From Incurvaria masculella (lineage: Eukaryota; Arthropoda; Insecta; Lepidoptera; Incurvariidae), in NCBI GenBank assembly GCA_946894095.1, contig OX335643.1, positions 11,147,036-11,211,035 of the forward strand: a stretch of DNA of 64,000 nt, written 5' to 3'. Below the pieces are notes generated by a model. The model searched no databases. It had not been told where the DNA came from and saw nothing but the letters and a program-made list of their open reading frames with translations. A program made the position numbers and the translations under genes. Below, piece after piece: positions 1-12,775 of the stretch (its first letter is position 1; each line of letters begins with the position of its first letter).

Positions 1-861
1 TCCACAAAGTCTGGATGACCTCCGGAATGAAAGTTTAATGATGCTTCGGAAACCCGCCGAGAACCCGTAAAATTCGGAAATATATCACCCCGGAATGATT
101 TAAGGATACTTCGAGAGCCAGCAAGAACCCGGAATAGGATCCAGTATAGAATGAGCGATAAAGGCAGTTTGGTAAATGGTCAGGAAAATTAGAAAGACCG
201 AAGAAAACGAGCGAAACGATTCGTTACCTAGAAAAAACGCACCCACGTCCACCGGTCCGAAATCACTTTTGCGAGTAACCCATCTCAGCCGTAGACTACC
301 ATATATTCATGTATGTTCATGTACCCTTTACATGTAAAAGAAGTACGTGTTCGCCCAACGAGCATCTGACACATAAGACATCGGTCGGACTATGACTAGC
401 GCTCCAAAACAACGCAGCTGCAATAATCATCCCAAAACTGTGAGTCACGCATCCAAAAGAAGGCGAACCGTTGTCAAATGTAATCAGACAATGCAGCAAC
501 AGTGCCATAACACCAGTAATTAAATTCGTATCAGACGCCGTTGCTGGAATGGGTGGACGTTCACCGCAGCGTGACCGCAGCAAGCGGCATCGGCGACCTC
601 ATCTCGTCTCGCCTCACGCGCCGCTGCGCCCGCGCAGATAAACCCGCGCTCATAGTGAACGAAGTTTAAAATATCATCCTTCACCTGGCCATAAGTTGGA
701 CCCGTAAGCGATATTTCCCATGCAATCGTTATTCGGAAATAATAAAAAAATCACTGCACAGTTGATAAAATAACAATTTTTTTTTATCTTAAATGAAGTC
801 TACTTCTAATAGAGCGTGCAAAATTGTGAATCGTGGAAGTCCGTGATCAGCAGAGAGATGG
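1..861. other. no gene seen
   Basis: Mixed-composition sequence with a GC-richer patch at 540-660. No domain, splice pattern or known repeat recognised. A short open frame at 317-583 (-) has no recognisable content. Confidence 0.5.
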
Positions 862-1225
862 GTTTTTATGTAACTGGAAATGGATGACTAATTCCGCTCA
901 CACAGTCATGATATTAGCCCACACAGCAAAACCTCAATTTATTAAGGTGGCTACCTTGAACTGTATGGACAAATTTTCATTTCCGCTTCGACTATCCCGA
1001 TCTTTTCATCCAATCCCATGGTTTCAACCCAAGCGAGCTTAACCCCTACTAGTAGGGGAAGTAAACCTACAGTTTCATATGGATTCCTAACCATGGAACA
1101 GCTCGCAATCGTATATACAAAATGTATTTATCAATCTCAGAAAGAGAGGAAGTGGTGAACGGGGAGGGGATCGAACCTTTGACCTCTGACCACGAAGTTA
1201 CGAGCAGCTCAAGGTATGGTGACAG
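862..1225 (-). repeat. SINE family C, diverged copy
   Basis: Tail side TTTTTATGTAACTGGAAATG, body CCTACTAGTAGGGGAAGTAA and ACCATGGAACAGCTCGCAAT, head GGGATCGAACCTTTGACCTC. Clearly older than the copies near Vps39. Confidence 0.7.
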
Positions 1226-1609
1226 CAGCGTTATTTTTTCTCCAGCGTGCACGTAGCTTTACAACCCACCTCGGCAGTCCCCACTCCCCCCGCGGCAGGG
1301 CTCCGCTTTGTTTGTCTATTTCACCTCTAATTACTAACGCACACCCACAGCACAAGTTTCACTCGGCACGCATCGCCGACCAGCGCTAACGGGCTTCCGA
1401 TGGCGTTGGCACATTTTGATGTCAATTCACACCATAGACGGCGCAGTTCAAACGTGATTGGTATGCGTCAGAATAGAGCATTCATATCTCGCTGCATTCA
1501 GAACGAATAATTACCTCAACGAAAGTCAAGGCGGAGGAGGAACCATAGAATTAGAATTTAAAGACACTGACGAATGAAACCAAAATTGTTTCATCCAAAA
1601 TGTACTTAA

Positions 1610-1773
1610 AATGCTGAGATTCTTAAACAGTTCTCGGGTTTTGAGACAATTCTCAAGTCTTCCGACTGCCAAAATTTACATAAAATGTATAGAAGTAATG
1701 TCAAATTTGGCAGTCGGAAAACTTGTGATTCGTCTCTCTCAAAACCCAGGAACTGTCTTTGAATCTCAGCATT
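1610..1773. repeat. long imperfect hairpin (foldback)
   Basis: AATGCTGAGATTC at 1610 pairs with GAATCTCAGCATT at 1761; the arms (1610-1676 and 1707-1773) stay complementary, including CTTCCGACTGCCAAA with TTTGGCAGTCGGAA, around a loop of about 30 bases. Two 48-base tandem units (GCTTCAAAATCAT.ATATGAA plus a T run) follow at 1808-1903. Confidence 0.75.
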
Positions 1774-2215
1774 ACTTCACTCCAAAACATCTCTAAATTG
1801 CCATGTAGCTTCAAAATCATGATATGAAGTTAGGTTTTTTTTTTTTCAAATAGGAAGCTTCAAAATCATTATATGAAGTTACGTTTTTTTTTTCAAATAG
1901 GAAAAGATATGAAATTATTGACAAAGAATCAGTGGGTCACCTAAATAAACTCGATGTTCAGCGATGACATTACATCGATATTCGACATTGATATAAAACC
2001 TAAGTAATCCTTGGGTAATTTTGGAATTATGTTTGCGAAGAAAATTTATATTTAGGTGCAAGTTAATTTAATATTTAAAAAATCTTCATACGGTAAGGTA
2101 ATATGCAATAGGAAACTCCTACTGTAAAATGTAATGCATTAACGATATTTTAGCTTGGCTATAAAAGTTGACAATTTAGAGGATCGTTAAAGTTGTCATT
2201 AACCAGACACTTCGA

Positions 2216-2368
2216 AGGGCCGAGTGCACGAAAAATCAAAATCAACGTCAAAGTATGATCAAACACGTCACTTTGTGTGGACAGTATGCAAGGAACTCTA
2301 TGCGGTTCACTAAAAGTGACGTGTTTGAACATTGATTAACTCAGCCGTTTCTTCGTGCAACCGGGGCT
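2216..2368. mobile_element. 150-bp MITE family H
   Basis: Ends AGGGCCGAGTGCACGAA and TTCGTGCAACCGGGGCT form imperfect terminal inverted repeats. The interior has CAACGTCAAAGTATGATCAA and AAAGTGACGTGTTTGAACAT. Further copies are at 5609-5714 (deleted), 19465-19627, 43162-43320 and 44262-44422. Confidence 0.75.
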
Positions 2369-4005
2369 AAGTGATGGGTACAGATAGAGGATGTAGTAGA
2401 ATAATGATGACATCACACAAACACCGTTTCCACTTGATATCCTTCTGGTTTCCTTGATATCTTGATGACAGAAGCAATAACAAAGCGGAAGAACCGATTT
2501 TTTCCGAGGATACTTCCATTTTTCTGAAGATAAGCGCCTTTACGTAAAGTTAAAATAAAAAAGAGTACTTGATAGAATATGTTCAACATGTGAACAATAA
2601 TTGTTGCATTCACACAATTTATTAATGGCCACACGCAACCACACCTCTATTGTTTTACTAGATGGGCCACAACTCAAACAAACATCCATTTAATGAAAAC
2701 CAATATTGAAAGAGACGAGTACGTTGCATTGCCGTCGGAAACTCAGTCACATGTATCACGGCTTAGATGACAACCATAGAGTGGAAGAGGCTGTGTTAAT
2801 TTGCCAACAAATGTGCCACTATTCAGTATTTGTAGAAATCAACACTAATTGCATTACCGTCGACGATCGTCAAATCTCCAGCACTTCGACGGTCATCGTT
2901 AACGCGACCGATAGCGTCGCTAATCGAGGCGGCAGCCGAGCGGGCGGACGACGCAAACTGCCACTTCCTATTCCCGCGGCTACGGACGAATCCATTAACC
3001 CAAATATAGCTGGAGGGGCGCCACTCTGCGACTTCGACCGATATCGGAGTCGGTAACGTCTCATTTGTCTTTGAAAATTTGGTAGAAATTAGCTCTACTT
3101 GTCCAATACATCCTAACATACCCTCCTGTATCCTTGATATGGATCCTATTTTTTTTTTAAAGAAAACTATGAACATCGGCCCACTGTTTTGATACGATAT
3201 TGAGCAAATGAATACGTCCAGTTATTTGAAGGTGAGGTTGAGTACATATTTCTGATATCATTCACGTCAATGGGCTAAGAAAAAAAAATTAAGCACACTT
3301 AGACAACAAAACAAGAGTACACACACAGTATAAAAAGTACTGTTAGCAATGATCGCCGTGTCGTTAATAAAAAAAATCTATGAAATAGTGAAGAACTCCT
3401 TTTACCTTTTAGGGTCGATTTTTCAATAGTCAGAACGGTCTGACAGCACAAATCTACGTTTGTCAAAAGACATAGATATTATCGGAGAATTATATCTCCT
3501 ACCACTATCCTATCTTCCTGAAATTTTATTAATAAAAATATGGACTCAACAAAACGGATGGATAAGCAGTGGCATAAATAAATCCGTTGATGATCCGCCC
3601 TTAATGTAGTTTGGCTACCAGAAGTGTAAATCAATTTATGAAATACACTAATAAAAAATTGCAAGAACACTTGGAACACAATATTAATAATTATTGGGCA
3701 GCATCCTGTGGTTACAGGAACAGTTAACTTCTGGTTATCTTTTTCACAATTGAATGCAACGAAAAATGCCAATTTGTTCTTCCTATCGCAGATAATCGTT
3801 TTCGAATCGTCCACGAATGTGTTCAGAATACCGCCACAGCGGTGAAACCCGCGCCCCACCCGTCTCCGCAACGCACACGCGACTCTACGATGCTCCCCCC
3901 GGTGTTACCACACCTCGCAAGTACTGCCGATACCCCAGCCGATGATAAATCATGTGACTATAAAAATAACACCGTATTTATAATTCTGAAAAAGTCAATG
4001 ATATA
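2369..4005. other. no gene seen
   Basis: AT-rich with a GC-richer patch at 2860-3060 that is open on both strands. A 130-codon minus-strand frame at 3479-3871 has uneven composition and no motif I know; I do not call it a gene. Confidence 0.5.
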
Positions 4006-4296
4006 AGCTGTTCCATGGTTCGGAATCCATGCAAAACTGTAGGTCTCTGTCCCCGTGGTAGGGTAAGGCGTTCCCATTGAATGAAAGGTGGTCGAAGCGG
4101 CAATGAAAATTTGTCGGTGGGTTCCATTCAGTTCAATGTAGCCGTACCCATTGAACTAGATGGAAGTCATCCCGTGACCGGTAAAGACCTTGCATAGCAC
4201 TTATGTAATTCCTTCAGGAACGCGGTTTGTTGGCTAATATCATGACGGTTGGGCATGGTATTAGCCATCCATGAACCAGTTACATGCCAAACTATA
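4006..4296 (+). repeat. SINE family C, partial copy without head
   Basis: From CTGTTCCATGGTTCGGAATC to GGTATTAGCCATCCATGAAC; lacks the tRNA-like head and has an internal rearrangement around the CCCATTGAA repeats. Confidence 0.7.
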
Positions 4297-7232
4297 GAAT
4301 AATGTTCGCTGACTGATAGGACAGCATTCATCGCGTATCTCAAGCAGTGATGAAGTACATCTGAAACACCTTCCGACATTCTTCCAAGTGGCTTACAATC
4401 GTGGAAGCCAAACCGAACGCCGCTGAGTCAGATCGACTCAAAAATAAACTCTAACGTGGCAACTGGACTGAATATCCGCGCGAGCGCTCAATACTGGGCC
4501 GGTCAGAACGCGCCCAAACTCACTTTCGGGAAAATATTATGACGCACTCAATATCGAAATAGCTTTTTTATTGCTCAAAAGCACTCCTTAGCACTTCTTA
4601 TACTTGGTAGCTCTCACTTTGGGCACCACAACATTTATTTTGCGAAATTCTGATACCTTCGCGCAATCGTTATACGAGCTATGCAAAAATTCGACCACTC
4701 CGTAGCCGAATTTAGAAATGTCAAAGAAAATATAAGTAACGCTCGGAAAGACAATTTTGTTTTAGACATGAAAACTTTTCCAATCCTATTAAAACTGTTA
4801 TGAACGGCTACGTTGTTTTCACATCTTACGACGGCGCTACAAAATAGTTGAATAAACAATGAGGTAATATTTATGACATGAATTAATTTGACCCAACTCT
4901 GAACATTTAAATGCACGAACAAGTGGTCGTAAAAATAGCTTGTGCGGAAATAGCAGCCAACGTAAAATGTGAGGTTGTATAGGAAACATCAGCATTATAT
5001 CGTTCATAGTTCATAGTTCATAGATTTTTCTACACGTCACAATCTCAGAACAAGCATAATTATTTAAAATAGGTACATTACATGGCACAAATAATTAACA
5101 ATGCGAAGCAGTCAAATGAAAATAATAATAATAATAATAATAAAGAAATAATGAAATAAAAAGATTAAGTTCAGTCATAGTGCAGTTAGGATTGATGGAG
5201 CGGTATGGGATCGTCTTCGAGGAATTCCTCTACCTACACTATAGTAGGCCTTATCAAGAAGATGCACTTTCAGAATCTGCAGTAAAAGGATGCCAGCCAT
5301 CATAAAAGCCAGAACCAGGGCCAATATTTGGCTTTCTCACCCATTTTTCTATGGTCCAAAACATACAAAAAATCACGTTTGCCCAGATTTTCAATTTTAT
5401 TCTGACAAACACTACAGCCATGGACAGACAGATTTTTATAAAAAATGGTATGGGTGGCGACGCTGAGAGACCAAAGGTACTCAGAAAAGCCAAATCAACC
5501 TCAACTTGCGAAACCACGCTCAGCTAGGAACCATTTCAGCGGATTAGCGGACTATCACTAAGCTAAAACTGCTTTTAAACTTCAAGAGCTCGCCTTTTTT
5601 ACCTCATCAAGGGCCAAGTTCACGAAAGGACATCAACGTCAAAATATGATTAAATCCGTGACTTTTTATAGACAGTATTAAATCCCTTAGCCGTATCTTC
5701 CTGCTATCAGGGCTAGAAGCATTTCACCATTACCAACATGGGATTTCACGCACTTCCTTTCCAACAAATTCTAACATGCCTCCGAGCTGCAAACGCGCGC
5801 GCAGTCAACGCCCGCCAAGGAGATTAGCGGAGGAAATCCTACCCACAGCAATATGTTAGGCGGCTTATTTCCGCCAAGCTCGACGACCGGACATCGAAAC
5901 CCTATTTACGTTGACCCCGACTATTCTACTCCGCGACCGACGTCTGGCTCGCGATGTACGCTACGTCTATGATTAGCTGCGATTACTCACCAATCGAACG
6001 AACCTTCTATATTGCTCGTAGAATAATCAAAATCAATAGCCGATGGGTTTGGGCGAGAATGTTTTGCTGAAGAGATTGGAATGTTGCGCTCGAACCGAAA
6101 GCCACAAACATCAAAAGCGAGGGGCTTATGTTGGAGCTTTGTGGAACGCCTGGGAATTTCTTTGTAAAGATGGGAGGAGAATTATGTAAACGTGAGAAAA
6201 TGCATACCAAAAATCGGCTTTTACCAGGAATAGGTGAAAGGAAAATTAATTAAAATCTCTTTCCCAAATATTGGGTACAATTAAATATCTTAGATGAAAG
6301 CATTGGCGTGATTCAAAATCAGGTGAAAGATTATTAACCTTTTCCTCTTGAGCACGATAAATTTAATCCCATCTGTATTATGACAATATGATAAACGAGG
6401 TGAGGCAGTAGGAGAGAACTGAAATATTAGCTGAAATAATAGTTCTTGTTGCAAAAATAGAAGTGACCGTGTAAACTTCAAGACAAATGAATAACATAGT
6501 CCAGGAACTGAACCAGCGTTAAAAAAAATAATAATCTCTGGAATTAAATTTTACAAAGTGTTGCATGCGATTAAATACATAACTGCGTATTGTGCTCGCT
6601 ACTAAAATTATGGCTAGAAACATCCTATTTTTGGGGATGTTACAGCAGACATAGCAACGAACTACTGTGGCGCCATCTGCATAGGTTTGAATATGGACGG
6701 CGACGCTAGCCTATTCTCGATTCTGTGATGCGTGCAGTGCCACAGGGGCGTGACTAATCGCCGTTCGGAACCCGAACCGGTACCTGCTGGTCGGTCTCGC
6801 GGAGATAGGCGAATGAAAACGAAGCGGCGATGCGACTCCGGCCTTCGCCGCCATTGCCGCGCTGACGTAACGTCGCGCCGCTTATGTCATTTCGCGCCGC
6901 CTACTGCGCGTGTCCTGAGCGCATCGCCAAGTGATACGGATTGGGAGATGACAGCCGACGCCTTCGCCTGCCGATGGGGAAGAATACGGCCTATTTATCA
7001 CCGGTGGCGTATCGGCGACTCGACCTAAATGATAAAGAAATACTTAGTTCCTGAGGCCAAATCACTCACACGCTATCTACGATGAGCTTGATCCATTGAT
7101 GATGGAGTGAGCTCAGGTTTTTGAGTTTGAGCATTGCGTTGCTGCACTTTGGCGGAAAACACGTCTGTCCATTAGCCATACGGAGACCCTTAAACACTTC
7201 AAGGCCCTAGGTGTACGAATAACTTGAAACAT
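4297..7232. other. no gene seen; one deleted MITE
   Basis: Apart from the family H fragment at 5609-5714 and simple repeats near 5006 and 5124, nothing is recognisable. A GC-rich patch at 6660-7025 is open on + for 98 codons, Arg-rich and without motif; the frame is probably a composition effect. Confidence 0.5.
5609..5714. repeat. MITE family H, deleted copy
   Basis: Starts AGGGCCAAGTTCACGAAAGG and ends CTGCTATCAGGGCT, with about 50 interior bases lost. Confidence 0.6.
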
Positions 7233-7587
7233 AACATTGGTTTGATTTTATGGAACTGGACACACCATTGGAACATGATGCCGTGCCAGGGCCTCCCTAT
7301 ATTACCCGGCTACATTGACATGGATGCAAAATTGCAGACAATTTTCATTTCCGCTTTGACCATCCTTCATTCAATGTCATAGTTCCAACCCGGGCGGAAT
7401 CAGCCGTGCCCGAGGACCTACAGCTTTACGTGGGATCCAAAGGTACTAAGCCTCAACGATCACCCGTCCAGAACCAGACCGCGTCCAGAGTTGCTTCACC
7501 TCTATTAACTAACAGCTAGTGGTCGCGCCGCTGGGCTGCCAGGCTGACTAGATACAATAAGAAACATAAGACTCGGAAAATATACAA

Positions 7588-8379
7588 TTGAAACAATTAT
7601 TTATCACACAAAGAAACAAAACAACGGCTTTGAAGAAAGAATTGAAGAAAAAATATTATCAAAATGAATTTATAAAATGTGAAAATAACCCGAAAAAAAT
7701 TTGGAATTTTATAAATATGAATTCAAGTAACAAAATTAAAATGATTAGTACACCGTCTAGATTATGTATAAATAAAACAATAATAAACAATCAATCAGAA
7801 ATATGTGAGTATTTTAACGATTTTTTTGCAACAATTGGGACGCAATTAGCAAATAAAATACCTCGGCTATACCATCCGAACCCTTATATAAGCAATAGAC
7901 CTCATATCAAAGATAAAACGAATGCTCATACATCCCAATCTGCCTTCGTACAACCACAACCACAACATATAGCACACGCACACACACTACCTGTTTCCAC
8001 CACAGAACATGCTATTGTTACCAATCTAAGTGCCTTTGAACCGTGCACGCAACATGAAATTAAAAAAATTATAGAACTATTAGACGTCAACGTTAGCACA
8101 GGTTTAGATGGAATAAATACAAAAAGTATAAAATCAGTAAAAGATCACATAATCATGACTCTGACAAATTGTATTAATTCATGTCTGCACTGTGGTATAT
8201 TTCCCGACGAATTAAAAGTGGCGCGTGTGACACCAATCTACAAGTCTGGTTGTAAGACCGATCCCGGCAATTATCGACCGATATCTGTGTTACCTGTTAT
8301 GTCCAAAATTTTTGAGAAAGTGTTACATAGTAGACTCAGTAAATTCCTAGAAACAATTAATTACCTATATGAAAAATAA
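7588..8379 (+). pseudogene. LINE reverse transcriptase, N-terminal part (ends at premature stop)
   Basis: This part covers the linker after the missing endonuclease and the first fingers motifs of the reverse transcriptase. It starts KQLFITQRNKTTALKKELKK and includes KSGCKTDPGNYRPISVLPVM. The frame stops at TAA and continues open in the same frame after it, so a point nonsense mutation, not a deletion, broke it. Confidence 0.85.
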
Positions 8380-9563
8380 TACGGCTTTAGACCGAAATCG
8401 AGTACTCTTACCGCATGCACTGACTTAATTACGGAACTGAATCAGCAGGTCGACAATGGAAATACATGTCTAGGTATCTTTGTGGATTTAAAAAAGGCAT
8501 TCGACACAGTGAGCCATGATATCTTACTTACAAAGCTTAGCGAAATAGGTATATCTGGTTCAGCAATAAAAATACTAGAGAGTTACCTCTCAAACAGGTA
8601 TCAAATCGTGCAGATTGATAACATAAAGAGCAGTCCAAAACCCATCATTTTTGGCGTCCCTCAGGGTTCCATAATCGGCCCATTACTTTTTTTGATTTAT
8701 GTTAATGACATCCATAAAATAGGCCTCTCTGGTAACCTAACCTTAAACGCTGACGACACGAGTCTGTTTTATTCTAAACGGTCTGTGGAAGATGCAGTAA
8801 CGCAGGCTCAGCTAGACCTAAACATATTAAATACATATTTTCTACAAAATTTATTAACTATTAATACAAATAAAACATCCTACATGATTCTCGCTGCAAA
8901 AAACAAGGTAATACATACTCACAGTCCCTTGAAAATAAATGACCAGATCCTGAATAAAACAGATAAAGAAAAATATCTTGGACTTATACTGGATAAGGAC
9001 TTATCTTGGCGGGAACATATCATATCTCAAAAATAACACCACTAACTGGAGCACTACGACGCATTTCCGGCATTATCCCCGAGCAGACAAGACGAAATAT
9101 ATATCATTCACTTGTATACCCCCACTTACAGTACCTTGTCCCTGTGTGGGGAACCGCCGCTCATTCAATAATTCATGATTTACAAATAGCTCAAAATAAA
9201 ATTATCAAAGTCCTCTTTCAATACGATCGCCTCACACACACTAACACCCTATACAAAGAAACAAAATTAATAAACATAACACAAATGTATAAATCCGACA
9301 CATGCATATTGATAAGAAAAATTCTACGGGGAGATATACACATCAAGACGAGTTTCTTAACAAATAGTGACATACACACACACTTCACAAGAAACGCCCG
9401 GAACCTACGCGTCCCCACTCCTCGCACCCTTTACGGTAAAAGAACTTTGCTATATGACGGTGTACAAATATTTAATAAGCTTCCAAATGAAATAAAAAAC
9501 CTAGAGTCCGATGACATTTTCAAGACAGCTGTTAAAAAATATTTTGCTAATAACTTAGATTAA
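8380..9563 (+). pseudogene. LINE reverse transcriptase, palm/thumb and C-terminus, one frameshift
   Basis: From 8380 the frame reads YGFRPKSSTLTACTDLI, then the palm with DLKKAFD, GVPQGS and NADD. The frame closes at 9036; the continuing homology (PLTGALRRISGIIPEQTR, YPHLQYLVPVWG) lies in another frame from about 9034 to a stop at 9563, which shows a single indel. The C-terminus ends IKNLESDDIFKTAVKKYF, typical of the tail after the thumb. Confidence 0.85.
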
Positions 9564-10170
9564 CTTTCTCATACTTTATATTTATATTAAGGTTCTAACT
9601 ATTAATTAATTGTATTGTAACCGCAACGCAACAACGCAACATACTAATACTAAATTTAATGTTTCTCATATAAGTGAATGTAATGTTCTTTTGGGAAATA
9701 AAATATTCTTTAACCTGAAGAAACATTACGAGACATGGACAATTTCTATTATTTTCTAACTGCGTGATTATGGCTTCGATTTTATTTTTATTTTAGCGAA
9801 GTTCACAACAATTTTAAGAATATTTTATACGTCAAGTCTTAAATAATAGCGTATCCATACCATTAATTATTTCCATTATAAATTGTTTTTTTAAATACAG
9901 TAACTACAGATACGATGTCTCTTCACCGATTTATTCCACGCTAAAGATGCCTTGAAATTCCCTCAAGTCTTCGTCAATGCCAGGACACAAATTAGGTCAA
10001 TTCGCGCGCGCCATCTCGATTGCTATAGCCGTGAAAGAGGCTACATCGCTACCGATATGCGAATATCGCGACTTCCAACCTTGAAGCATCCTCTCTAAGG
10101 TCTAAAATGCTCAGCACGAGAGCATCATTCCTGTGAGATCGCGACGCGGCGACGACGTCGTGATATTCCG

Positions 10171-10716
10171 GGAGGTAAGGACATTTTTGGTCACGATAAG
10201 GTAAATGGCTGAATCTGGCTTCACATGTTGGAGACCAACCCTCGGATGTTAAATATGTCGGTCTGCCTGAGCCAAGTGGTTGCGTTATCTAGATTGACTA
10301 TATTAAATCGATGTTGGTATGTACTTGCTGAGGAATATACTGATTGTCTGGACATATTGATACCCATTCATTATTTTACAATAACCAGTCGGTTTTTTAA
10401 TTAAATACCTAAATATGCCTAAAGTTATATCGGTAACCTCAATGGCCTATAACTAGGAAATGCAGCCAAATGTTTGTTCAGTTTTGGTATTAATAAGCAA
10501 GTATGTACTGATAATTTCATGCTTCGTTATTTGCAGCCATATACCTTATCATATATATTGTTTTGTAACCAAACTACTTTTTAAGGCGCCTTATCTACGT
10601 AACGCAACCACTTGGCGCAGGCAGACTGACACATTTAGCTTCAGAGGGTTGGTTTTTATCCTGTGAACCCAGTTTCAGTAATTTACGTTATCGTTACCAT
10701 TTTTGTCGCGACCTCC
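10171..10716. mobile_element. foldback element with about 115-bp terminal inverted repeats
   Basis: Left arm GGAGGTAAGGACATTTTTGG, then CGATAAGGTAAATGG and AAGTGGTTGCGTTATC (10171-10294), is repeated inverted at 10591-10716 with about 80 % identity by eye. The loop of some 300 bases is AT-rich and non-coding. The flanks resemble the two halves of a sequence that is contiguous at 11212-11310 (CTCAGC, AGCATCATT.CTGTG, GTCACGGTTTCGCCAAA), which suggests insertion into an older repeat. Confidence 0.65.
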
Positions 10717-11576
10717 TAGTCTATGAAGAGGTATAGAGAATTCAGCGAGGCGTCGCACAGCAGCGGCCGACCCGTAACCTCACGGTTTCGCCAAATTTTA
10801 CACATAGAGAGCGGGTGAGCATTTAGGTTAATAATTTCCACGTTTCCAATCAATTAGTACTGAAGCTCGGATTGATACAAATCGGGTTAAATTACTCGAT
10901 CAATAAAATTCTGGTGCTGTTGCGTTTTAGAGTTACAACGTAAGTTTTAATTAGCATTAACTATGCGCACACGTCTGCCTTTCGATCTATTGCGTTGATA
11001 TAATTGCCCACATACTGAAATATACTGCCCCTCGATAGGGCAGTGTTATAAACTGAATAGAGCAAACTGACATGTTCACATAATGTTTGTTACTAATCAA
11101 AGTACTTACTTATGGGCTTTCGCTGTAAATCCAAAACGCAACCGCACATTCGTATGAATCCGAGCTTCGACATGAAACATGTGCAAATGACTGCTGACCA
11201 GCTCCCTAACTTTATGCTCAGCTTAAGAGTATCATTACTGTGCGAACGCGACACGACGCGTCGTCGGTCGTCGTGAACCGCCCGCAACCTCGTCACGGTT
11301 TCGCCAAACTCCACAGAAGAGTTCACGCGACTCAAGGATATCGTCGACCTACAACCTACAGTCTCACGGAGCTTAATTTGTTTAACACAATCTCGAGTTG
11401 TCAACTGTTTTCGCCTTCACATTTTTGTATGTGCATGAATAACTCGCAGCGATATTGTGAGAATTGTTTCAATGCAGTCAGTGTACAACGTTATCTTTCT
11501 CGTCGTTTCTATAAATAACATTTACCTTTCATGTTTTACCCAAAATGCATGTTTTATTTTCATGCTGGTAGATTTC

Positions 11577-11967
11577 CACAGACTGGACTCATTCTTATCT
11601 TTATGTCTGGACATGGATGGCTAATAGGTACCACACCCACCGTGATATTAGCCCAACACACCGCATTCCCGAAGGAATTAGGTGCCATGCCAGGACCTTC
11701 CCTTTACGAGCATTGAATGAGATGGTAAACACAGAATTTTTTTCGTTGCTGAAAGGGTGGTCGGAAGCCGGCGGACTTACCCTACCACCTAGAAGGGGAA
11801 CGTGGCCTACGGGCCTACATTTTAGGTGGATTTCGAATCATTAAACAGATTGCATTCGTGACAAAATGCACTTTTCCAACTCATAAAGAGAAATAAAATG
11901 CATGAACGGGACAGGGATTTGAACCCATGACCTCTGGCATATAAGACCAGTCGCCGCGCCCTGACTA
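11577..11967 (-). mobile_element. SINE family C copy
   Basis: Inverted copy from the T-rich tail region through ACATGGATGGCTAATAGGTA to a head GGATTTGAACCCATGACCTC. Diverged but nearly complete. Confidence 0.8.
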
Positions 11968-12186
11968 AATGTTAGCTTTCTTCCAAATAATTGAAATTTC
12001 ACAAACGCACTCGGAGCCAAAATGGTGGCCAAAGAGTGCATTCGAAGCAGCAGGTGGCACGGGATCGCTTAATCGCTGTCGGCGTGTCCCATATTCCGTG
12101 GGCGCGCTCCGCTGCAGCGCTGCGCGAGCGAGGCGGTGGCGGCGGCGGAGTTGTGAGGTCATACGCTTTATTGGGCGCGGGTCGCG

Positions 12187-12248
12187 TCACCGCGCTTCCT
12201 TCCCGCGCGCCGTCGCGTCACCGCGCTTCCTTCCCGCGCGCCGTCGCG
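12187..12248 (+). repeat. two-unit 31-bp GC-rich tandem repeat
   Basis: TCACCGCGCTTCCTTCCCGC plus GCGCCGTCGCG occurs twice head to tail, directly before a family A copy. Confidence 0.85.
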
Positions 12249-12251
12249 TCA

Positions 12252-12540
12252 TTTTTAGGGTTCCGTACCCAAAGGGTGAAAACGGAACCCTATTACTAAG
12301 CCTCCGCTGTCCGTCCGCCCGCCTGTCACAGGGCTGTATCTCATAAACCGTAATAGGTAGGCAGCTGAATTTCACAGAGTAGTTATTTATTTTGCCGCTT
12401 TAACAACCAATAGGTAAAATAAAAAAAATATAAAAGTTAAAGGGGGCCCCATCCAAAGAACGTGATTTTTTGTGTAAAATATTGTACGATGGTACGGAAC
12501 CCTTCGTGCGCGAGTCCGACTCGCACTTGGCCGGTTTTTT
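12252..12540 (+). repeat. interspersed family A, full copy
   Basis: It runs from TTTTTAGGGTTCCGTACCC to CTCGCACTTGGCCGG and the closing T run. It has a short (GTCC)n block and a contraction in the middle. It abuts a GC-rich segment with a two-unit 31-base tandem repeat (about 12187-12248). Confidence 0.9.
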
Positions 12541-12775
12541 ATGATGTTCCGACTCGTTTGTTGCAATAAATATTGTTTTTAATAATAGGTAATACCACAA
12601 TCATGCCAGCACATTCCCTTTATGAGCACGGCTACATTGAGCATGATGGAAAATACGGGTTTGACCATCTTTGATCCAATGCGATGATGTCTCACACCAA
12701 AAAAAGGAAAGAGTTTCATCAAGCGCGCCTAGCGAACCTACAGTTTTAAATGGAACTCACGAAGCTGCATACCCT

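Larger units (their letters stand above)
7568..9717 (+). mobile_element. 5'-truncated non-LTR retrotransposon (LINE), CR1/Jockey-like
   Basis: The open frame encodes a reverse transcriptase: VARVTPIYKSGCKTDPGNYR and ISVLPVMSKIFEKVL (fingers), FVDLKKAFDTVSHD (motif A), GVPQGSIIGPLLFLIYVND (motif B) and LNADDTSLFYS (motif C, where Y/FADD is usual and Asn replaces the aromatic residue). The thumb and C-terminal region follow to a stop at 9563. No endonuclease domain is present, so the copy is 5'-truncated. A TAA at 8377-8379 interrupts the frame just before YGFRPKSS, and a frameshift near 9034 separates the C-terminal part, so it is dead. It is flanked by a 9-bp direct repeat AAGAAACAT (7559-7567 and 9718-9726), the likely target-site duplication. 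Confidence 0.88.

Noticed and set aside
3479..3871. 130-codon minus-strand gene
   Set aside because: No domain or splice context; composition resembles read-through of AT-rich DNA.
11969..12346. Arg-rich + strand gene
   Set aside because: The frame runs from a SINE through a GC-rich tandem repeat into a family A repeat, so it is a composite of repeats.
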